A DNA stretch of 64,000 nucleotides from the NCBI RefSeq assembly GCF_003350345.1, contig NZ_QNVJ01000064.1, positions 304,151-368,150 of the forward strand, written 5' to 3'. The notes under the pieces were generated by a model. The model saw nothing but the letters and a program-made list of their open reading frames with translations, was not told the DNA's origin and searched no databases. Of this stretch, positions 9,301 through 21,300 are shown piece by piece (positions within the stretch are counted from its first letter, which is position 1; each line of letters begins with the position of its first letter). Origin of the DNA: Alkalilacustris brevis. GTDB taxonomy: Bacteria; Pseudomonadota; Alphaproteobacteria; Rhodobacterales; Rhodobacteraceae. Made by a program: the position numbers and the translations under genes.

Positions 9301-12300
9301 TGCCCTCTTGCAGGTGCATCACGTCGTTGCCGCCGCCGCCGATGGCGATCACGTCATGGGCGCGCGAGGTGATGTGATCATCCCCGCCCGAGACCGAAAG
9401 CAGCACGTCGCTGATCCGCATCTGCGCGCTCACACCATCTTCGTCCCAGGCCAGCGTGCGGATGGTCACGCTGTCGCCGGCGATGATGTGCCGCCCGTCG
9501 CGCGTGGTGATGATATCGGCGCCCACGCCGCCGGCCACGACGATATCGCCCGAACCCAGCGAGATCACATCGTCATTGCTGGTGCCCGCGTTGTTGATCT
9601 GCGGGTCATCACGCTCGGCGGTTTCGAAATACATCAGCGTGCGCTCGGCCGCCGCGTCGCGCGGGTCGAACAGGATCACGCCGCCGTCACCGGTGACATA
9701 CTGACGGAAATGCAGATCGCCCACCCCGCCCTGGTCCGCGATGCTGATCACATCTTCGCCCGCGCCGCCGATGACGACATGGTTGCCGCCGCCGATGCTG
9801 ATGCGATCGTCGCCGCCGCGATAGGTCTGCGACTGCGGATCACCCGCGATGCCCACCGGGGTGTCGTCTTGCGTAGTGCGCACGCGGATCAGGCGGTTGC
9901 CGTCGAGCGGGTCGCCCTCGACATCGAGGCCCAGAAGTCGGTCGATCACGCCTGCGTCGGCCACGACCGCGAGCCCCGCGTCGAGCGCCGACATCTCGAT
10001 CAGGCGCACCTGCTGGTCCACCGCCGCGTTGTCGGCCCAGGTGATAACGAGCCCGGTGCCATCGGAGGCGATGGCGAAGGGGCTGCCCGCCGCATTGGCC
10101 GCTGTCTGAAGCTGGTCCGCGAGCTCGGCAAGCCGATCCTCCGGTGAACCTTCCGTCAGCGCCGTGGCCTCAAGCGCCACGGTCTCGCCGCCCGCCGTCT
10201 CATAGACCAGGGCGAAGCGCGCGCCTTCAGCGGGTGCGATGTCGATGCGCTGGGTCTCGGGCTGGATCTCCAGCCCTTCGGTGCGGATATGCGCACTCTG
10301 CTCCAGCGTTGCGGTATGGGAGACTGCGCCATCCTCGATCCAGGTCAGGACAAGCTGGTTCAGCCCGCCCGAGATGCGGAACGGCAGGTCGGCATAGCCC
10401 TCGGCGGTGCGGAACTGCGCGACCGCCTGATCCATCGTGCCCGCGCGCAGTGGCCCGGTTTCCAGCACAGTGTCGTCGAAGGTGAGCGTGTAGCTCTGCC
10501 CCACGACCGGGCGGAAGGCGATGTTCTGCACCTCCTGCGTACCGCCCATACCAGAGACCACCTGCACCGACCCGATGCTCAGCACGGCCTCCTCGGCCAC
10601 CGGGCCGATCTCGTTCCAGGTCAGCACCAGGCCGTCACCATCCACGCCGATGGTGAAGGGTGCGCCGCTTGCGGCGGCGGTCAGCTTTGCCTGAAGATCG
10701 TCGAGCAGCGCAGCCGTGGTCGTGGCCGCACCGAGCGGCGCGGCGGTATAGGTCTGCCCGTCGAAGCTAAGGCTGTATTCCGCGCCCGCGACCGGCATCA
10801 ACGCGATGGACTGCACCGCATATTCCCCGGTTGCGGTGCCCTCCTGCACCTGCGTTGACGGGGCGGCCAGGGCGTCCTCGGCTTCGAGGATATCGTCGCC
10901 CTCGCCCAGCACGATATTGCCCACGGCCGAGCGCAGGTAAACCGCGTCATGCCCACCATCGCCGCGGAAATTGCCACGGTAATTGTGATCACCCGGCGTA
11001 TCGCTGTAGGCCGCGCTGGCCGCGAAAACCGCCTCGAAATCATCCGAGGGCGGCACCGACGAGACTTGCAACACCACCGGCGGTGCCTGTTCATCGTCGA
11101 AGAATTCGTAATCCGGTGCGATGTTGTAGGGGTTCTCGACAATCACGGTGCCGGTGGAGCCATCTGGCCGCAGGAAGCTCGCCTCGCCGAAGGTGATCCG
11201 CTCGATCCGGCCGTAATCGCCAATCAGGTTGACGTTCTGCACGCCACCCGCGGGCAGGTGCTCGTCGCGCACCGGCGCGAGGATCGGCGCCCAGAGCCAG
11301 CCCTCGGCATTGTCGGCCATTTCGGTGCCGCGATAAAGCAGCGGGATGAAGGTGCGGTCAGCGATGTTGACGCGACCGAAGATATCGGTCGCGCGGCCAT
11401 CATGCTCGCTCAGCCCTTCGGTTGCGGTGAACTGCTGCGCCGTGGCACTTGTCAGGTCGTTGAGGAACTCGAACCCGATCCAGATCCGGTCGGAGCCGCC
11501 GCCGCCGATCCAGTCGACGTCGCCGCCGCCGATGATGATGGTGTCGTCGCCACCGGCGCGGTCTGTCGCGCTGCGCATGAAGGTGACTTCGGGGGTCTGG
11601 CCCTGCTGGATACTCGGCTCGTGCAGACGGATTTCGCCCATGTCCGAGACGATCCGGTGCTGATGGGTGCCATCGGCCACGGTGCCGTCAGGGTCCAGCC
11701 CGCCCAGGATCACGTCATGCCCCGCGCCCGAAAGCACATAGGCATCGCCCGCGCCGTACTGGATCCAGTTGTTGCCCAGGTGGCGGTCAAGCAGCGACAC
11801 CGGCGCGGCCACATCGACCATCTCGAGCATCCGCACCCGCACGCCGTTATCGTCGGTGCGGTTGAGTTGGATGCGCGCCTCGTCGCCGACGATGATATGG
11901 CCGTGGCCATGTGCCGGGTCGGCGTGGCCCACATGGATACGGTCGGCCCCGGCCCCGCCGATGACCAGAACCGTGCCATGCAGCGCGGCGTCGGTCTGCG
12001 GCGTGCCGGTGGCAAGGCCCAGCAGGTTGGGCAGCGCGATGCCTGAGAAGATCAAATCATCGCCGCCCTGGTTGAGCGCCAGCGACGGCACCGCAAGGCT
12101 GTTCCAGATCGCGCGCGGATCGCCGCCGCGATAATTGCGTTGCGCATCGCGGATCAGCACGCCTTCGGAATCGACGGCCTGCGACAGGTCGGCCAACTGG
12201 CCGGGGCTGTCGCTGCGGTCGAAGACATAGAGCCCGCCGGCCTCCATCCAGCGTTCGTCGTAATACGCGCTATGGACATCGATGAAGGCGGATTCGAGCC

Positions 12301-15300
12301 GCGGCACCATCACACCGAAGCGCTCCACCATAACCACCCGGCCAAGCTGGTCGCCAACCAGTATTTCGATCTGCTCGCCCCAAAGCTCGCCGTCCTCGTA
12401 GGGCGTGCCGTCAAGCTGTGGCAGGATCGCCGCGCCGTAGCCTTCGATGATGTTGTTGCCGGGGCCGCCGATCAGGATATCGACGCCGGTGGAGCCCTTG
12501 ATGATGTTGTCGCCGGTGCCGCCGAAGGCATGGACATTCACCAGCGCCGCCGACAGGTCGATGATGTCGTTGCCGTCGCCGCCGAACACCTGCAGCAGGT
12601 CGTGCGGGTCGGCGCCGATGAGGTTGCGCAGGCCCAGATTCTCGCCGCCCGGCGCATCGGTATTGGGCAGCACGGAAAGCACGTCATCGCCCGCGCCCAG
12701 GTAGATGCGGGTCGGCCCGTCGTCGTGGATGCTGAGTACCTGCACCGCCTTGTCGTCGCCGTCGCCGGTGTAGAGAACGACGCCGCGGTCAAAACCGTAG
12801 CGGGTTTCATGCACCCGCCCGCCGGCAGACGGGTTGGACAGAAAGCGCACCGCCGAGACGATCGGCGCGGTGGAAAGGTCTTCGCCCTGGAAGTGGCGCA
12901 CGATGAACGACTGGTCGGTGATCTCGATATTGGCGCTCGGGTCGGTATCACCGCCACGGCTCATCACCAGACGGTTGGAACCCGATCCGGCGTCGAGCGT
13001 GAGCGTGGTGTTCACGATGCCGTCGAGGTCGGAGGCCAGCGCGTCATCGGGCGTGGAGCCGATGAAGAACTCGTCATCGCCGCCGCCCGAATGGATGTAG
13101 ATCGGCAGGATCGCGGCCATGATCTCGATCCGGTCATTGCCGTTGCCGAGGTAAAGCTCGGTTGTCGAGAAACCATTGATGGCAATCGTGCCGGTCGGCG
13201 CCGCGCTGTCGTAGCGGTCGCGAATGGCGACCTGGGTGAAGTCGATACGCTGTTGTAGCGGATCGGCGGCGATCTCCTCGGCGCTGGCGGTTGACGGATC
13301 GTTCGGGTTATAGGGTTTGAGCGTAACCGTCGTGACCCGCGTCAGCGTGTCGATATCGCGCATGTTGTCGTAGATGCGCACGACATTGTTGCCGGTGCCG
13401 CCGATCAGGATCGCGCGCGACTGGATATCCTCCAGCGTGCCCACGGTGCCGGGCAAGCGCGGGTTGTCCTCGTCCCAGCGGTCGGTCAGGGCGGCACCGT
13501 CCAGATCACGCAGGCTGGTGCCGTTATCAGGGTCGATCAGCGCATTATACCAGCCAGTCAGCGCGCCGACCTCCAGGTCGATCCCTTCCAGCACCGCCGC
13601 AGTCAGAAGCTGTTGCGTTGTCAGGTTGTTCAGCGCCAGCCCGACCTCGCGGTTGGCAAACCATTCCTGCACATCCGGGGTCTGCACCCGCAGGGTCACG
13701 CCGGTCAGCAGGCGCGCGGGTATCAGCGTGGGGTTTTCGCTCTCCCAAGCGCGGCGCAGATCGTGCACGTCGCGCACGTTCAGCGCTGCCGCATCGAACC
13801 AGTCATCCAGATCGTCGCGCAGCAGGACGATGCCGTCCAGCACCGCCGCCGCAAGCAGATATTCGCGCGCATCGGCCTGGCTGAAGGTTTCCAGTGTGCG
13901 CGACGGGTCATAGAGGCTTTCCCAGTCGCCGGTCAGCACACCAGAGGTCAGCTTTTCATCGACCCAGTCGCGCACGTCTTCGCTTTGCGCGTCATATAGC
14001 ACGCTGGTCAGCGGCCCCTGCCCGATTTCCTCGACCCGGCCGACAATCACCGTATCGTCGCCGCCCCCGGTCGAGATGACGGCGTTCTGGATATCCTCAT
14101 GCACCCCTTCGAGGTGGAAGACATTGTTCGCATCGCCAAGCTGGATGCGCACCAGCGCCACGCTGCGCAGCAAGATACCCTGGTTGTTGCCGCCAAAGCC
14201 CGTGACCCAGCCGTAGGTGGTATTGTCGGGGCTGTCTTCGGGCACCAGTTCCCCTTCCGAGGGCTGGTAGCTTTGCCCGTAAAGTGCCTTCAGCGCGCGT
14301 TCCTGCACCTCGCGCTCGGTCGTGACCGACATGCGGCCATTGGCAAGGCTGCCGTCCTGCGTGCCGTAAAGCTGGAAATCGACCGTGTTTACGCCGTCGC
14401 CGCCATTGATGACGACAAGGTTGTTGAAGGCGCTCAGATCGTCCTGCCGGCCCACGCGCACTGCATCCATGGAAAGCGTGGTCTGGGTGCTCTGGGTCGT
14501 TTCCTCGACCGGGCGCAACACCACCGTGGCGATGCGCTTGACGACCGTGTAGCCGGGCACGAACACACGCCGCACGGTTTCCGTGCCGTCGGGGTTTATG
14601 GTGCGCTCGACACGGGTGTAGCCGGGCACCTCTTCCTCGACCTCGATGTATTCGATCGTCGGCTCCAGCGCGCCGGGGGCGGTGGTATCAAGCTGCACGC
14701 CCTGACTGATCGGGTCGAACACCCGCGCCGGGCCACCGACAAACACCTGGTCATTGCCGCGCCCTGTATTGATCACGATCCTGCTGTCGGCGGTCACGCC
14801 ATAGAGATAGATCGTATCATCACCATCGAGCGAATTGATCTGGATCGACTGGATATTCTGCAGCGAGCCGATATCGACACCGGCGCCCTTGATCTGCTGC
14901 ACACCGTCGTCATCGACGAATACGATGAACTGATCGCCAATCTCGGTGCCTTCCAGAATAAAGGTGTTGAACCCGCTGCCGCCGTCGATATGCAGCGGCG
15001 CATTGCGGTTGTAACCCACGTTGTTCTGCCCCTTGCCCGAGCCGAGGTTGGACACACCAAGCGTGGCCCGCACGAGGAAGGTGTCATCGCCCGCATCGCC
15101 GTAAAGCCAGGTTTCGGCCTTGTTGCGGATGATCTGGAAATAATCGTTGCCGCCGCCACCGAAGAGCCGCGTGTCATGCGCGGTGCCCGCCGTGGTTTCC
15201 ACCACGGTGACAGTGCCGTCGCCCTCGGGATTGGGGGCCTGCCGGGTCTCGATGATCGAACCGACAAAGAACTGGTCGGCGCGGGCGTGCCCGAAGGCAT

Positions 15301-18300
15301 AGGTCAGCGCGCCGGTGTTGTCGAAGGTGAAGGTGCCCTCGCCATTGGTGCCATGCACGAACACCTCGTCCATCCCGTTATACGAGACGAAGCGGCGATC
15401 GCCCAGTTGCGGCAGCGCGACCAGTTCATCGCCCTGCAGCTGCTGCAGGAAGCCCTGCGATGCGGCAATGTCGATCTGGGTGCGCGTGACCGTATAGCGG
15501 AAATTGCCGCCCGAGGGGTCTTTCGGCATCCAGGCGCGATGCTCAGCCCATTCGACCGCATTGTCGGGCAATTCATTGATCCCGACAAGCAACTGGTCGC
15601 GGTTTTCGAACGAGATGCCGTCGAAGGTGAAGGTCTGCCAGCCACTGCCATCGAGCGTATCGATAACCACCGCACGCCCGCCATCGCGGTTGAAATCGAG
15701 CGCGAGGCCCTCAAGCGCCAGTGTGCCGTCGGCGCCGGCCCCTGTTTCGGCCACCGCGTTGGCAAGGTAGCGCACCGAACCCAGCCGCAGCCCGTCGATG
15801 GTCAGCCCTGCCGAATTTGCCGCCAGCGCGATGTTTTCGCCCAGCGCGACATCGCCCCAGTAGGTTTCCATCACGGTGAAGGTCAGCTCGTCCTTCTCCG
15901 GGTCCCATGCGGCGATGCGGCCGATCACCGTATCGGTGCCTGCCAGATACACCCGGTCGCCCGAGGACGGGTCGATATCAGGCCGGCCGATCCCGTCCTT
16001 TAGAACTGCGGCCACGGTGGCGTCGGTGCGCACTGCGCCCACCTGGCCGCTCTGGGCGGTCACGCCCTCGGCCGGGGTCCAGGTCAGCGAAAGCCCGGCG
16101 GTCAGCGGTGCCCCAAGCAGCGCCTCGCGGTTGATCACCACCTCGACCAGCGCAGGCAGGTCGTTATCCGCCCCCATGTCAACCCCGGCGATGCGACCGA
16201 TCTCGACCCCATTCGACAGAAGGATGCTGCCCACGCGCGGCGCATTGGCGGCGTCAAGCCAGGCGTCACCGCCCGCTGTCTGCAACTCGATCAGCACCCG
16301 GTCGCCCACGATCACTGCACCGGCGGTGTCGATGTCGCTGGCAAGGCGGCTGGCGTCGATCACCAAATCGTCGATACCCAGGGTGAGCGTGCCTTCGCCC
16401 GCAAGCGGGCTGCGCAGGCGGGAAAGCGTGATGATCTCGGTTTCCGGGTTCCAGTCGGCAACCCGGCCGATCGCACCGATCTGGGCGATGCGCGCCGTGG
16501 CATCCACCACGCCATCGGCCTTCCAGGTCAGCAGCAGGTCATCACCATCGGCGGCAACGGTGAAGGGCATGTCGTCATAGCCATCCGCAGCCTGAAGCGC
16601 ATCAACCAGCGCCGCGATATCGCCCGTGGCCAGCGGTTCGGCAATCAGCACCTGCCCACCCAGCGACAGCCGGTAGCCGGCGTATTGCTGCGGCGTGATT
16701 TCGATGCGCTGCACCTCGCTGGTGGACGCATCGCCCACCGTTTCGCGGCTGGCATCGCGGGCCGTACCGGCGACCTCCAGAACCACCTGCTGGTTGGCGT
16801 AAAACTCGCGCGGGGTGGCGGCATAGAGCCCCTCGGCGCGGCGGGTTTCGAACTCGGCCGCGTCCACGACGATCTCGCGAGACTCCACCTCGCCCGCCGC
16901 AAGGATATCGAGCGGCGCCCCGCCACCATCCTTTTCCAGCTTCATTCCGGCGGCAAGCGCCGGGTCCTGCAAATCCTGATACCGCACCTCGACAAAGACC
17001 AGATAGCGGAACTGGCCCTCAAGCTCCTGCACGTCGCGCACGGTGGCCTGATCGTCCTCGCGGAAGCGGTCCTCGCCGATGAAGCCGCGATAATGCAGCC
17101 GGTCGTTCACGATGGGCCGGAACGGCATGACCATCTGCTCATAGATCAGCACTTGTTCGGGCGTCAGCGTCTCGCCCTTGGTCAGCAGATCAAGGATTTC
17201 CTGCTCGGCATCGGTGGGTTTGTATTCCACCTCGACAGCGTAGACATCGGTGCGCGCGTCGCTGGCAAGCTCCACATCGTAATCGCCGTTGTTGGCCTCG
17301 GTGATCAGGGTGGAGCCGCTCATCTTCCATTCGGCGCCGCCCACCAGCGCATCCTGGCGGATGATGGTGAACTCCTCGACATTGTCGAACGGGTTCTCGC
17401 CGCGCCGCAATTCCAGCGTGACCGAGGCGCCGTTGACGGCGGTGACGACCCCGACGATGGAGCCGGTTTCCGCCCCGGCCTCGACCAGCGTCACCCGGTC
17501 ATCCACCGCAAGCCCGTGGCCCGCGCCCAGATCGACGGTTTGTTCAAACAGCGTCACCGTCCAGTCGAGATCGGAAAGCTTCACCCCGGCCGAGAAATCG
17601 GTGACGGCGCTGTCATAAACGCCATCGCCCGCATCGGGCATCACAAAAACAGGCATCCGCGATGCCGCGCCGAGGCGCAGCATGTCGTCCGCCAGCGGCA
17701 GTGTCGCGTTCTGTCCCATGGCCACAGTCAGCTCATACTGGCCACCGACCAGCGCCACCGAGACCACCTTGCCAAAGGCGGTCGTGCCGAAATCGCCATC
17801 CACGACGCCCAGCACCTGCGCGAAACGGGCCGCGCCAGTGTTCTGGCTGAACTCGATCATCACCGCATCGTCGGCAGCCAGCGTGATCTTCGCCAGTTGC
17901 GCACCGCTGTCCTCGTCGATCTCGCCTGTGAATTCGGCTGCGGCAACCTTGGCCTCCACGTCGAAGGCCTCGGCCAGAACGTAGCGCACGCTGCCATCCG
18001 TGATCAGCGACCAGTCGGAGACGGAGCCATCGGCCAGCGTCGCGATCAGTTGCGGCGTGGCGTTGTTCACATTCTGGTCACGGATGGAGGTCTGGCTGGC
18101 CTCCTGATCCACAGTGGCAACAGCAATCAGCGCATCGGTTTCGGCATCCAGCATGTAGACATGCGTGTGCCGTTCATTCAGGCGGTGGTTTTCGGGGAAG
18201 GTCAGCGGGTTAAGGTCAAGCGTGACCGTGTTGCCGTCAACCGCGACCCCCTCGGGCGTGAAACCCGCATCATCGACGCGGAACACCGGCGGCAGGCGCA

Positions 18301-21300
18301 GGAAGAATTCCTCGCCCAGATGCTCGCCGATATGCGCCTCGGCCCGGTCGGTGCGCAGGATTTCCAGCGTCACGGTATTGGTGCGCGCGTTCCAGCCGAC
18401 GACGCGGCCAGTATCCTGGCCCTTGTCATTACCCAGAAGCGGCAGCGACGACAGGTAAAGGCCCAGGCGATCAGGGTCTTGCGCCATCTCGTTGAAAGCG
18501 ATGTCAAACAGCGCCTGATTGCCCGGGTTTTCGTCAAAATTCGGGTTGATGCTGCGCAGGTAGGCTTCCAGCTCGTCCGCGAAGATCACCGCCGCCGAGT
18601 CGGTCAGGATCACATCCCAGCCATTGGGCCCGAAAGCCACATCCAGCGCGCCGCCGCGGATGTTGAAATCATCCTCGGTGACGGTGCCGCCCACTTCGGG
18701 CACGGTGTAGTTGTTGCCGTCGATGACCGAGGCAAAGCTGTCACCCGCCTCGCGCTTGAGCAGGTCGATGCGCTGGTTGGGCTGGAACGGCGCCTGCACC
18801 GCACGCAGGCGGTTAAAGATCAGGTCGATGCCGCTGGTCGCGTCCTCATACATCAGGTTGCCATAGGCATCGCGCGCGACGCCGACATAGCCGATTTCCA
18901 GCAGCGTGCGCCCATCGGACGACACCAGGTTGTCACCCGTGGCAAAGCCCATCAGGCCGAACAGCGCCGGGTCGAGATCTTCCCAAAGGACGCGCTTGTT
19001 GCGCAGATCGACATCGCGGTCGTCTTCCGAGACCACCTCGCCGCCATGGGCCTCGTCGCCCTGGGCGATGTATTCCGAATAGATGCGCGTGCCGAAGGTG
19101 ACGACCTTGTCGTCATCGAGCGCGATGTGCAGTTCGCGCGCGCCGGCCTTGTAGACATCGACAATGCCGATGCGGGTTGCATTGCCCGCGTCATCGACCT
19201 CGAACACCTCCTGCCCCTTGATGAAGGTGCCATCGAAGCCCGGCGGCATCTGCACCACGGCGATGCCAAGGTCGGAAACGATGCTGGTGCGGTCGATGTC
19301 GGGCAGGCCGGACACGTTATCCAGAATCGTGCGCGCGCCTGCGCCGCTGTCGGCCACCGCTACATTGAGGTTGCCACTGTCGAGCGCCATGCTCGATATC
19401 GTGCCGGTCTTGCCGGTCTCACTGCCGTCAATCAGGATCAGCCGCTGGCCGTTGTAGAAGGGTGCCGAGATCCCCGAAAGCTTCACGCCGGTCCCCGGTG
19501 CCTGCACCAGGGCAGAAATTGCGGCCTCGCCCGCGCCTGCGGTGATATGCACGATGGTGACCGCGGTCTCCGCACTGTAGTCACCGTGGGCATTGATTGC
19601 CGTGGCCAGCGCCGAGGCGATATCGCCTGGCTCATCGTCAATGCCGGCACGGTGGCTGAAGCGCTGGCCGTCGATTTCGATAGAGTAAAGCGCGCCCTCG
19701 CGCACATGGATCGAGGCCAGTTCGATCTCGCGCGCGCCACCACCGGGCTGCGAGATGATCGCACCGTTCAGCGCGACCGGGGCAGCCTCGCCCACCACGC
19801 GGGCGGCACCGATGCTCATCGCCTGCGGGGCAGACTCCACCTCGGACAGCAAGCGCAGCACCGGCCGGTCGCCGATGGCGGCGGCATCGGCGCTCTGGTA
19901 AAGCGCCATGTCGGCAAAGGCGATCTGGGTGCGCGCGGTGCCCACCGCATCGGCGCTGGGCGCGGTGAAGCGGAAGCTGAGCGTGCCCTCCGCCGCATTG
20001 ATGCCGGTGACGATGACTTCTGCGCCATTGGAGGTGTAGAGCCGCTGCACCTGGCCCGCGTCCAGCGCACCAAAGACGCGCGCATCGACGGTGCGGCCCA
20101 TCAGGCCGGTCTCGACCATGGTGAAGCGCACCGCGCCCTGCGCTGTGGCCGACGCGGACTCGAGCGGACGCTCCAGTGTGAATACCGGCGTGTCGCCCGT
20201 TTGCAGGTTGGGCGATCCCGCCGCTCCGCCATCGGGCGCGAGGTCGAACAGCGCCACGCCGGAAAGAAGAAACTCAGCCGGCCCCTTGATATCAATGGTA
20301 CCGCTGTCGGGGTCGACCCCGACCACCTCGACCGCCTGTGCGGTGCCGTTGGCGGCGATAGCGTAGAGCGTGACCGCCTCGCCGGCCCTGAGCCGTTCCG
20401 CGACGTCGATGCTGGCGCGCGTGAGCCCGGTGAAATCGCCTTCGACATCGACGTTGAAGGTGTAGTTCTCGGTCAGTCGCGACGACACGATCCCTTCGAA
20501 GGTGGCCAGCCGCGCGTTGCTGCGCAACTCCCACTCGGCGCCGGTGATCAGGCCGGTCAGCACCATGCCGGCCACGGCCTCGCCCCCCACCAGGAAGGCC
20601 CCCGCGCTGGTGACGTGGATCAGCGCAACCTCGTCCTCGCCATCAGTGGCGACGAAGATATCGAACTCCGCTGCCCCGAGGTCAGGCAGTTCGCTATCGA
20701 CAAGTGGCAAGACAGGTGCCGCGATACTCTGCCCCCGGATCGAGATACGGATTTCCGGCGTGTTGGTCGCGGCATCAATGCTGCGCAGCCCGAGCGCGCC
20801 GGGCAGCGCCAGCACCTCGTTGGCGCGCTGGATGATCTGGAACACATCGCTGCCATCGTCGGCCAGTGCCACATGCGTAGCCGCATCGAGGATTTCCAGC
20901 GCTGCGGGATCCTCGTGGCTGAATGTCACCTGCCCGGTATCGTTATCGACCGATGCAACCTCGCCCACTTCAACCCATGCGCCCTCATCCAAGGCATAAA
21001 TGCTGTCACCCACCGAGACGTTCGGGAAATCCCCGTTGCCCCACTGGCCGATGAACGCAAGCGCATCTTCCGCCGCTTTCAGCGTCGGGTCGAGGTCGGG
21101 CAGATTTTCGCTATCCAGCGGCATCGCCAGATCGCCGACGATATGATCGACCGTGATCTGCCCGCCATCAATCGCCACCACGCGCAGCAGCACATCGCTG
21201 TCCGCAAGCGTAGTTTGCAGAATATCACCCACCTCGGGCGCGGCCTGCCCTGGCAGCACCGAGTAGGGCAGATCGAAACGCGGGTATTCGGCGGATTGCG

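Noticed and set aside
5840..10147. A 1,435-codon plus-strand frame across three minus-strand genes
   Set aside because: It crosses several real genes, shows no domain and has the same antisense composition; a shadow frame.
7360..13440. Repetitive DNA that could suggest a CRISPR array or tandem satellite
   Set aside because: The repeats keep reading frame, vary in length and encode RTX-like Gly-Asp turns; there are no constant repeats with unique spacers and no cas genes.
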